A stretch of DNA of 64,000 bases from Streptomyces physcomitrii (GTDB lineage Bacteria > Actinomycetota > Actinomycetes > Streptomycetales > Streptomycetaceae). Position numbers and translations under genes: made by a program. The notes beneath the pieces were generated by a model. That model had not been told where the DNA came from. It saw nothing but the letters and a program-made list of their open reading frames with translations, and did no database searches. Positions 33,289 through 41,101 of the stretch are shown here, piece by piece. Numbering within the stretch: the stretch's first letter is position 1; the number at the start of each line of letters is the position of its first letter. The stretch is taken from the NCBI RefSeq assembly GCF_012273655.1, contig NZ_JAAWWP010000005.1, positions 1 through 64,000 of the forward strand, read 5' to 3'.

Positions 33289-33319
33289 GCGTTGCTCTGG
33301 CCATCTGAGCTAAGGCGGC
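33247..33319 (-). tRNA. tRNA-Thr (anticodon CGU)
   Basis: 73 nt without CCA. All cloverleaf stems are perfect or near perfect: acceptor GCCGCCT / AGGCGGC, D-arm GCTC/GAGC, anticodon stem ACGCA/TGCGT with loop CTCGTAA (anticodon CGT, reads ACG threonine codons), T-arm TCGGG-TTCGAAT-CCCGA. It is the attachment site of the AICE. Confidence 0.97.
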
Positions 33320-33492
33320 GTGCCTGTGCATCCGTGGGTGCGGATGGCGGCCTCGCCAAGTCTACACAGGTTCGAGGGGTGCTCCGTACCGGCTTTCGGG
33401 GCGGCCCTCGGGGGTGCGGTCGGTGGGTGAAGGTGAGCGCTGAGCTGGGGGTTCGCGGGATGGGTGGGGTGCTGGTGGGGGGGTGGGGGTGG

Positions 33493-35193
33493 TCAGGTGC
33501 AGCGTTTGCCGGGGGTGGGGGCTCGGCCGGTGAGGAGGTAGGTGTTGACGGCTGAGTCGACGCAGCCGCTGCCTCGGCCGTAGGCGGTGTGGCCGTCGCC
33601 GGTGTAGGTGAGGAGGCGGCCGGAGTCGAGTTGGGCGGCCAGGGAGCGGGCCCAGCGGTAGGGGGTGGCGGGGTCGCGGGTGGTGCCGACGACCACGATG
33701 GGGGCGGCGCCCTTCGCCTCGATGCGGTGGGGTCCGCCGGAGGGTTTCACCGGCCAGTACGAGCAGTTCAGGGCGGACCAGGCCATGCCGCGGCCGAAGA
33801 CCGGGGAGGTCCGCTCGAAGTCGGGGAGCGCGGCCTCGACCTCGGCGGGGCTGCTGAAGGAGGCGGGGAGGTCGAGGCAGTTGACGGCGGCGTTGGCGTA
33901 CATCAGGTTCGTGTACGTGCCGTCGCTCTCGCGCTCGTAGTAGCTGTCCGAGAGGGCGAGCAGGCTGGTGCCGTCCTTCTTCTTCATGGCGGCGTTCAGG
34001 GCCGCGCGCAGCTGGGGCCAGGCGGCTTCGTCGTACATCGCGGCGATGACGCCGGTGGTGGCCAGTGCCTCGGTGAGGCTCCGCTTCCGGGCGGAGGTGC
34101 GCAGCGGGCGGGCGTCGGTCCGGGCGAAGAAGGCCGAGAGGTTCGCGCCGGCCTTCTCGGTGGTGGTGCCCTTGGTGCCGAGCGGGCAGTCCTTGCGGGT
34201 CAGGCAGTCGCGGGCGAAGGACTGGAAGGCCGTCTCGAAGCCCGCCGTCTGGTCCCTGTTCATCCGGCGGGCGGTCAGCGAGGGGTCCATCGCGCCGTCG
34301 AGGACCAGGCGGCCGACGCGTTCGGGGAACAGACCGGCGTAGGTGGCCCCGAGGAAGGTGCCGTACGAGGCGCCGACGTAGTTCAGGCGCTTGTCGCCGA
34401 GTACGGCCCGCAGGACGTCCATGTCGCGGGCCGCCTCCACGGTCGACATGTGCGGCAGCAGTGCGGCGGAGCGGCTCTCGCAGCCCGCGGCGAACTTCTT
34501 GAACGCGGCCACCAGGGCGTCCTGCTCGGCCTTGCTGTCCGGGGTCACGTCGGTGCGCGCGTACGCGTCCATCCGCTTGCCGTCCAGGCAGGTCACCGGC
34601 TCGCTGCGGGCGACGCCGCGGGGGTCCACGGCGACCATGTCGTAGGCGCCGCGCACCTTGGCCGGGTAGCCGAGGGCCGCGTACGACTGGAGGTAGCCGA
34701 CCGCGGATCCGCCCGGGCCGCCCGGGTTCACCAGGAGGGAGCCCTGGCGTCTGCCGTCGCCGGTCGCCTTCTTCCGGGAGACCGCGAGCTTCACCTCACC
34801 GCGCGCGGGGTGCGCGTAGTCGAGCGGCGCCTTGAGGGTGGCGCATTGGAAACCGGCGGAGCCGCAGGAGCGCCAGCTGAGCTTCTGGCCGTAGAAGTGC
34901 GCCAGCGCGGACGGGGTCTTCTCGGGCAGCGCGGCCATGGCGGCGTCCGCGCGGTCGCCGCCCGAGTCACAGCCCGCGGCGAGCAGTCCGGCGGCGGCGA
35001 GCAGGGCACCGGCGACTCGGACGGCTCCGGGACGGCGGGTGCCACGGGCACCGGCGCCGGCAGTGGCACCGGCGCTCGCACCGGCACCGGCATCGGCACC
35101 GGCACTGGCACTGGCACCGGCACCGGCACCGGCACCGGCAAGGACTCCGACGCGGACACTGGCACGGGCGCGGGCGCGGGGACGGGATCTCAT
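33493..35193 (-). CDS. Secreted S33-type alpha/beta-hydrolase lipoprotein (tripeptidyl aminopeptidase-like)
   Basis: 566 residues. A lipobox-type motif LLAAGC lies at about residue 75 after a hydrophobic stretch, so it should be a membrane-anchored lipoprotein, though preceded by an unusually long Gly/Ala-rich N-terminus (about 15-50) coded by hexanucleotide repeats. Hydrolase features: NPGGPGG oxyanion region, GASYGTFLG nucleophile elbow (Ser), RDPATPY acidic residue, GDGHTAYG His. The C-terminal ~100 residues match the TAP-like domain. Family members remove tripeptides from secreted proteins and matured peptides. The ATG at 35193 is used; a shorter form starting just before the hydrophobic stretch is possible. 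Confidence 0.85.
   Translation of the reverse strand: MRSRPRARARASVRVGVLAGAGAGAGASASAGADAGAGASAGATAGAGARGTRRPGAVRVAGALLAAAGLLAAGCDSGGDRADAAMAALPEKTPSALAHFYGQKLSWRSCGSAGFQCATLKAPLDYAHPARGEVKLAVSRKKATGDGRRQGSLLVNPGGPGGSAVGYLQSYAALGYPAKVRGAYDMVAVDPRGVARSEPVTCLDGKRMDAYARTDVTPDSKAEQDALVAAFKKFAAGCESRSAALLPHMSTVEAARDMDVLRAVLGDKRLNYVGASYGTFLGATYAGLFPERVGRLVLDGAMDPSLTARRMNRDQTAGFETAFQSFARDCLTRKDCPLGTKGTTTEKAGANLSAFFARTDARPLRTSARKRSLTEALATTGVIAAMYDEAAWPQLRAALNAAMKKKDGTSLLALSDSYYERESDGTYTNLMYANAAVNCLDLPASFSSPAEVEAALPDFERTSPVFGRGMAWSALNCSYWPVKPSGGPHRIEAKGAAPIVVVGTTRDPATPYRWARSLAAQLDSGRLLTYTGDGHTAYGRGSGCVDSAVNTYLLTGRAPTPGKRCT
35041..35150. repeat. GGCACC hexanucleotide tract in the peptidase gene
   Basis: Degenerate repeat of GGCACC/GGCACT units coding on the minus strand for Gly-Ala repeats in the N-terminus of the lipoprotein. 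Unit number changes length without changing frame. Confidence 0.85.
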
Positions 35194-35510
35194 GCGGCGA
35201 GGGTAACGCTCCGAATGTGCTTCATCGCCGTAGGTGAGGAGGTGGGCCGTGTGAGGAGTTGGGCCGCGTGAGGAGGCGGCCTGTGTGGTGAGTGGCGCGC
35301 GGGAATCGGGAGGCGAGATGGGAGGCGAGCAGGAACAGGAAAGGGGGCGTCGGATCCGGGTGTCCCGGGCGCGGAGACCGGGGTCCGGGCGGGGCGGCCG
35401 GGGTCCGGGCGGGGCGGCCGGGGTCCGGGGGGCGGTGTCCGGGAGGGCGGTGTCCGGGAGGGCGGCGGCCGGGAGGGCGGCGGCCGCCGAGGCCGCCGGC
35501 CCCGGGCAGG
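35194..35510. other. GC-rich spacer between holB and the peptidase
   Basis: 317 bp, no gene. Two-fold tandem duplications are visible: GGTCCGGGCGGGGCGGCCG (near 35390-35425), GGCGGTGTCCGGGAG (near 35433-35460) and GGCGGCGGCCGGGAG (near 35462-35490). They may be slippage products. Confidence 0.5.
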
Positions 35511-36716
35511 TCAGCCCGCGCGCAGGGCCAGGGTCATCGCCTCCACCGCGAGGAGGGGGGCCACATTGCTCTCCAGTGCCTCGCGGCAGGCGCCGATGGC
35601 CTCGATGCGGCGGAGCGTGGACTCGGGCGAGGTGTCCTGGGCCATCCGCTCCAGGGCGTCCTGGACCTCGGTGTTGGCGAGGGCGGAGCGGGAACCCAGC
35701 TGGAGGGCGAGGACGTCGCGGTAGAAGCCTGTGAGGTCGGTGAGGGCGAGGTCGAGGCTGTCGCGCTGGGAACGGGTGCGGCGGCGCTTCTGCTTGTCCT
35801 CCAGCTCCTTCATCACGCCCGCGGTGCCGCGCGGCATGCGGCCGCCGCTCTGCCCGCCGAGGGCGGCCTTGAGCTCCTCGGTCTCCTTGACGTCGGTCTC
35901 CTCGGCGAGCTGGGCCGCCTCCTCGGCCGCCGTGTCCACGAGTTCCTGCGCGGCGCGCAGGGCTCCGCCGACGTCCTCGACGCGCAGCGGCACCTTGAGC
36001 ACGGCGCGGCGGCGGCTGCGGGCCCGCTCGTCGGTGGCGAGGCGGCGGGCGCGGCCGATGTGCCCCTGGGTGGCGCGCGCCGCGGCCGCGGCCGCCTCGG
36101 GCTCGATGCCGTCCCGGCGCACCAGGACGTCGGCGACGGCCTCCACCGGCGGCGTACGCAGCGTCAGCAGGCGGCAGCGGGAGCGGATGGTCGGCAGCAC
36201 GTCCTCGATGGAGGGCGCGCACAGCAGCCACACGGTACGCGGGGCCGGTTCCTCCACGGCCTTGAGCAGGACGTTGCCCGCGCCCTCGGTGAGCCGGTCC
36301 GCGTCCTCCAGGACGATGACCTGCCAGCGCCCCCCGGCCGGGGAGAGCTGGGCTCTGCGGACCAGCTCCCGGGTCTCCTTCACTCCGATGGAGAGCAGGT
36401 CGGTGCGGATGACCTCGACGTCCGCGTGCGTACCGAGGAGGGCGGTGTGGCAGCCGTCGCAGAATCCGCAGCCGGGGGCGCCGCCCAGCGCGCGGTCGGG
36501 GCTGAGGCACTGCAGTGCCGCGGCGAAGGCGCGGGCCGCGGTCGCCCGCCCCGAACCGGGTGGCCCGGTGAAGAGCCAGGCGTGCGTCATCTTCGAGGCC
36601 TCGGGCGGGGGTTGGCCCGTCTCCACGGCCGTGACGAGGGCGTCGGCGTCCCGGGCCGCGGCGCCGAGCTGTACCGCGACCTGTTCCTGGCCCACCACGT
36701 CGTCCCACACGGTCAT
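35511..36716 (-). CDS. holB: DNA polymerase III delta' subunit
   Basis: 401 residues. Clamp-loader AAA+ fold: P-loop GPPGSGRAT (about 51-58, Arg in the place of Lys), Cys zinc module CGFCDGCH (about 84-90), VIVLEDADRL Walker B (about 130), SRC sensor 1 (about 175). Delta' helps load the sliding clamp and does not need ATP hydrolysis, which fits the altered P-loop. C-terminal helical collar (about 215-401). Downstream of the tmk gene on the same strand, as in S. coelicolor. Start ATG 36716; the upstream spacer is long (over 500 bp), so it probably has its own promoter. Confidence 0.92.
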   Translation of the reverse strand: MTVWDDVVGQEQVAVQLGAAARDADALVTAVETGQPPPEASKMTHAWLFTGPPGSGRATAARAFAAALQCLSPDRALGGAPGCGFCDGCHTALLGTHADVEVIRTDLLSIGVKETRELVRRAQLSPAGGRWQVIVLEDADRLTEGAGNVLLKAVEEPAPRTVWLLCAPSIEDVLPTIRSRCRLLTLRTPPVEAVADVLVRRDGIEPEAAAAAARATQGHIGRARRLATDERARSRRRAVLKVPLRVEDVGGALRAAQELVDTAAEEAAQLAEETDVKETEELKAALGGQSGGRMPRGTAGVMKELEDKQKRRRTRSQRDSLDLALTDLTGFYRDVLALQLGSRSALANTEVQDALERMAQDTSPESTLRRIEAIGACREALESNVAPLLAVEAMTLALRAG

Positions 36717-37224
36717 GGCTGAGTCACCCGCCTCCTGTCCCTCTGTCCTTCGGTTCCGCCCACCTGCTGACCCGCCGTTCTGCAGTCCTGCTGTCCTGCA
36801 GTCCTCGGCGCCGGCACGCGCCGCCGACCGTCACCGCCGCCGAGCCCGCGGAACCGAAGCCCGCCCCACTGCCGGGCCGCCGCGTTTCCGCTGCGGCCAT
36901 TGTGGTCCACACCTACGACAACCGGGCGCCCTGTGGACAACTCCCCCGCGCGCCACGGCCGAACCCGCCCCTGCCGCACACCAGTTCACGCACACAGCAC
37001 GCGAGCCCAGCCCCACCGCACACCGGTCCGCCCCGCCGAACAAAGACCCGGGCCCCCGCGGTGAGCGGCGGACCCGGGCCCCGTACGGCACACGGCGTGC
37101 ACGCACCCGCCGGACGACGGGCACGCACCTCACCGGACACCGGGCGCGCGACCCGCCGCGAGGCGAGCCGCGCGATCCCGATCAGGCGAGCGTGGTCGGA
37201 CGCGCCCTGCCCCGAGGCGGAGCC
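36717..37224. other. Spacer between tmk and holB
   Basis: 508 bp without a convincing gene. CCCGGGCCC-rich inverted repeats around 37045-37085 with TTTGTT on the minus strand probably terminate tmk. CTGCAGTCCT is repeated near 36780-36806. Promoter for holB presumably within. Confidence 0.5.
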
Positions 37225-40200
37225 TCAGCGCCAGCGGCGGCGCGGCTGCTCGTCCTCGTCCTCGTGCGGGCCGAGGAGTTCGTCGGCGAGGGTCGGGAGG
37301 TCGTCGAGCGGCGTCTCCTCGGCCCAGTCGGAGCGGCGGCGCGGGCGGCCGGACTCCGGGTCGATCTGCGGGAGTTCGCGGGTGCGGTCGTTCGACTCGG
37401 GCTGCTCCGGAGGCTGTTGGCCCTTGCCGGAGTCCTCCCGGAAGTAGTGCGAGGGGACCCGGTCGATCGGGTCGCCGCGCTCCTCGCGCACCTGGGGCAG
37501 CACCGCGGTCTCGTCGGCCCCGCGGGCACCCGGCTCCGGCGCCCCGGGCTGGGGCAGCACCGTGGTCTCCTCGGAGTCGTGGTGGTCCTCGGGGCGGACC
37601 GGCGGCAGGACCGTGGTCTCCGCCGCGTCCGCGGGCGGGGCCACGACCGGGGTCGGCACCGTGGTCTCGTTGTCCGGACGGCCGCTGTCGTGACGGCTGC
37701 TGTCCGCACGGCCGGTGTCCCGCACCACGGGGTTCTCGACCGTGATCTCGTTGTCCGGGTGGCCGGTCCCGGGCGGCGGGTTGCCCACCATGGGCGTCTC
37801 CACCGTGGTCTCCCGGTCATCGGCGGCTCGTGCCTCGGCGACGCGGGCGGCCTCCTCGCGGGCCGCGGCCTGCCGGGCTGCCTCGGCGCGGGCGGCCTCC
37901 TGTGCCGCGGCGGCCTCACGCTCCGCGGCCTCCTGGCGGGCGGCCTCCGCGAGGGCGGCTTCCCGCTGGGCGGCCTCCTCGCGTTCGGCGCGCGCCTTCG
38001 CCTCGGCGGCCGCGGCAGCGGCGGCCCGGCGCGCCTCCTCGGCGCGCAGCAGGGCCTCCTCCGCCTTGCGCTGCTTCTCCAGGCGGCGCTCCTCGGCCTC
38101 GGCATGCACCCGGGCCTCCTCGGCGGCGACCCGGCGGGCCTCCTCCTCGGCCTTGCGGCGGCGCTCCTCCTCGGCGGCCCTGGCCTGCTCCTCGGCGAGC
38201 ATCCGGGCCTGCTCCTCCTCGGCCTTGCGGCGGGCCTCCTCGGCGCGCAGCCGGGCGGCCTCGGCCTGGCGTTCGGCCTCGCGGGCCTGGGCCTCTTCGA
38301 GTTCGCGGCGCTTGCGCTCCTCCTCCTCGGCGCGGAGGCGGGCGAGTTCGGCCTGCCGCTCGCGCTCCAGGCGCTCCTCCTCGGCCTTGCGCCGCGCCTC
38401 TTCCTCCGCGCGGCGCCTGGCCTCCTCCTCGGCGGCCCGGCGCGCCTCCTCCCGGGCCTCGATCTCGGCCTCGGAGAGCGGCAGTACGGTGTCCAGCCGG
38501 TGCCGGACGACCGCCGTGACGGCCTCGGGCTCCTGCCCGCCGTCCACCACGAGGTAGCGCCCGGGGTCACCGGCCGCCAGCGTCAGGAACCCGGAGCGCA
38601 CCCGGGCGTGGAACTCCGCGGGCTCCGACTCCAGCCGGTCCGGCGCCTCCGTGAAGCGCTCGCGCGCCGTCTCGGGCGCGACGTCCAGCAGCACGGTCAG
38701 ATTGGGTACGAGTCCGTCCGTGGCCCAGCGCGAGATGCGGGCGACCTCGGTCGGCGACAGATCGCGTCCGGCGCCCTGGTAGGCGACGGAGGAGTCGATG
38801 TAGCGGTCGCTGATGACGATGGCGCCGCGTTCCAGGGCGGGCCGTACCACCGTGTCGACGTGCTCGGCGCGGTCGGCCGCGTAGAGCAGGGCCTCGGCGC
38901 GGTGCGAGAGACCCGCGCTGGAGACGTCGAGCAGGATGGAGCGCAGCCGCTTGCCGACCGGGGTGGCGCCCGGCTCGCGGGTGAGCACGACCTCGTGGCC
39001 CTTGGCGCGGATCCACTCGGCGAGCGCCTCGGCCTGGGTGGACTTCCCGGAGCCGTCGCCGCCTTCGAGGGCGAGGAAGAAGCCGGTGGCCGGCGGCGCC
39101 TGGACCGGGTCCGCGCCGCGCAGCGCCTCCCGCAGGTCCTGGCGCAGCGGCACCCCGGAGCGGTCGTCGGACTTGGCGAGGACCAGGGCGGCGACCGGCA
39201 GCAGCAGCGCGCCGACCAGCATCAGCGTGAACGCGGCGCCGCCGTGCGCGAAGACGAAGTCGCCGTTGCCGAGGCGGTGCGGGCCGATCGCCGCGGCCAG
39301 CAGCGGGGCGGCGAGGGTGCCGAGCGCGACGAAGACCCGTACCACCGCCTGCAGATGGGTGGTCATCCGGGCGCGGCGGGGCTCCTCGGTCTCCTGGTCG
39401 ATCAGGAGGTGGCCGGTGTGGGCGGCGATGCCCGCGGCGGTCGCGCCGAGGGCGAGGATGACGACGACGGTCGCGAGGTCCGGTACCAGTCCGGCGGCGA
39501 GCAGGGCGATCCCGGTCACGGCGAGCGAGAGCGCGAGCAGGCGGCGCCGGGAGAGGACCGGCAGTACGGAGGGGGCGAGGCGGATGCCCGCCACGGTGCC
39601 GCCGCTCAGGGCGAGCACCAGGAGCCCGTAGGTGACCGGACCGCCGTCGAGGTCCGTGCCGTGCAGCACGGCGACCGCGACCGCGGCGGAGACCGCCCCG
39701 GCGAGGGCGGCGCAGGCGAGCACGAGGAGCGGGATGGCGCCGGTGCGGCCCTTGTCGCGGCCGTCCTGGTGGCGGGGGCGGCGCAGTCCCTCCAGCGGGG
39801 AGCGCGGGCGCGGGGTGGCGGTCGCGGGCAGTTCGAGGAAGACGACGACGGACAGCGAGGCGGCGAACAGGCCCGCGGCCACATACGAGGTGAGCGAGGC
39901 CTGGTGCGCGCCGAACCAGTCGATGCCGGTGCCGAGAGCCTTGGTGAGCAGGCCGGTGACGACGAGGGCGGCCGCCGCGAGGGGCACGGCGACGAAGGCG
40001 GTACGCAGCGAGAGGCGGCGCAGCGCGTCCTGGTGGTCGGGCAGCGGGCGCACGCTGGCGCCCTCCGGCGGCGGCGCGGGCAGCAGGGCGGGGGCGGCGC
40101 TCTCCCGGCAGACGGTCCAGAAGCGCTCGGCGACCCCGGCGACGAAGACGGTGACCAGCAGGACCGCGAGGGCGTTCTGCGGGGACCAGTCGATCCACAG

Positions 40201-40710
40201 CGGGGCGACGATCAGCAGGAGCGCGCGCAGTCCGTCCGCGCCGGCCATGGTCCAGCGGCGGTCGAGGAGTCCGCCCTCGCGCTTGGCGCCTGCCTCGCGC
40301 CTGCCCGCGCCGGGCTGCTTCTCCCCGGTGGCGGTGGCGCCGGTCGCGGTGGCCTTCGCGGGCTTCTCGCGCCTGGTGCCCGGCGCGATGAGGGCGCTGA
40401 GCGGGCCGAGCAGGACGGCGCCGAAGAGCAGGGTGGCGAGAATGCGTGCCCCGAAGACCGCGGCGAGCGCGAACGCCACCCCGCGGTAGCCGCCGCCGAA
40501 CGCGCTCTCCTGGATGGCCGCCTGGAGCACCAGGAGCACCAGGACGAAGAGCGCGAGGACGTCGCCGACCCCGGTGACCAGTTGCGCGCTCCACAGCCGC
40601 TTCAGCTGGGGCGCGCGCAGCAGGGCGCGAACGGCGCGCTCCCGGGAATCGGCGGCGAGATCGTCGTCGGGGGCCGCCTGGAAGGCCGCCCGCTGCTCGG
40701 TTCGCGTCAT
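37225..40710 (-). CDS. tmk: MFS-like membrane domain fused to thymidylate kinase and a coiled coil
   Basis: 1161 residues. About 1-530: around twelve hydrophobic segments of a major-facilitator-type domain. About 540-750: thymidylate kinase with P-loop GGDGSGKST (about 545), DRYIDSS (about 635) and the DVAPETARERF strand, which phosphorylates dTMP to dTDP. About 755-965: a long Ala/Glu/Arg coiled coil with AEEEARRKAEEE-like repeats. About 970-1161: acidic, disordered tail with repeated ETTVLP-type motifs. The same composite exists next to topA in other Streptomyces. So the kinase is membrane-tethered. What the membrane part does is unknown; it may just anchor, or couple to transport. Confidence 0.9.
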   Translation of the reverse strand: MTRTEQRAAFQAAPDDDLAADSRERAVRALLRAPQLKRLWSAQLVTGVGDVLALFVLVLLVLQAAIQESAFGGGYRGVAFALAAVFGARILATLLFGAVLLGPLSALIAPGTRREKPAKATATGATATGEKQPGAGRREAGAKREGGLLDRRWTMAGADGLRALLLIVAPLWIDWSPQNALAVLLVTVFVAGVAERFWTVCRESAAPALLPAPPPEGASVRPLPDHQDALRRLSLRTAFVAVPLAAAALVVTGLLTKALGTGIDWFGAHQASLTSYVAAGLFAASLSVVVFLELPATATPRPRSPLEGLRRPRHQDGRDKGRTGAIPLLVLACAALAGAVSAAVAVAVLHGTDLDGGPVTYGLLVLALSGGTVAGIRLAPSVLPVLSRRRLLALSLAVTGIALLAAGLVPDLATVVVILALGATAAGIAAHTGHLLIDQETEEPRRARMTTHLQAVVRVFVALGTLAAPLLAAAIGPHRLGNGDFVFAHGGAAFTLMLVGALLLPVAALVLAKSDDRSGVPLRQDLREALRGADPVQAPPATGFFLALEGGDGSGKSTQAEALAEWIRAKGHEVVLTREPGATPVGKRLRSILLDVSSAGLSHRAEALLYAADRAEHVDTVVRPALERGAIVISDRYIDSSVAYQGAGRDLSPTEVARISRWATDGLVPNLTVLLDVAPETARERFTEAPDRLESEPAEFHARVRSGFLTLAAGDPGRYLVVDGGQEPEAVTAVVRHRLDTVLPLSEAEIEAREEARRAAEEEARRRAEEEARRKAEEERLERERQAELARLRAEEEERKRRELEEAQAREAERQAEAARLRAEEARRKAEEEQARMLAEEQARAAEEERRRKAEEEARRVAAEEARVHAEAEERRLEKQRKAEEALLRAEEARRAAAAAAAEAKARAEREEAAQREAALAEAARQEAAEREAAAAQEAARAEAARQAAAREEAARVAEARAADDRETTVETPMVGNPPPGTGHPDNEITVENPVVRDTGRADSSRHDSGRPDNETTVPTPVVAPPADAAETTVLPPVRPEDHHDSEETTVLPQPGAPEPGARGADETAVLPQVREERGDPIDRVPSHYFREDSGKGQQPPEQPESNDRTRELPQIDPESGRPRRRSDWAEETPLDDLPTLADELLGPHEDEDEQPRRRWR

Positions 40711-41101
40711 CCTGACAGCCTATCCGCAGGCTCCCGCTCGCCGTCGGGCCCGTCCGAACATGTGCACGTCTTCTCTCCGTTTCGGCCCGCCCGCACGGGC
40801 CAAAGGGGGCTGCCCTGCGCGAACCGGACGCGAGGTGCCCGCGGTCCGGGCGGGAGTGCGCTCGCAAACCGGCCCCGGCGCACGCGCGGATCGCGCACGC
40901 CCGAGTGGCCAGTTCTCGCGCACGCCCCGCGCCTGCCACCGCCATACGCCCGCGCGCACCCCGCTCGCGTACGCCCCGCCGATTCGCCCAGCCGACGCCC
41001 CGGACCCGCCCGGCCGACGACAAGGCCGCCCCCGCACCGGAGTGCGGAGGCGGCCGAAGTCGCAGGCGTGCGGGCGCGGGCCCGAGGCCGGCCCCGAGGG
41101 G

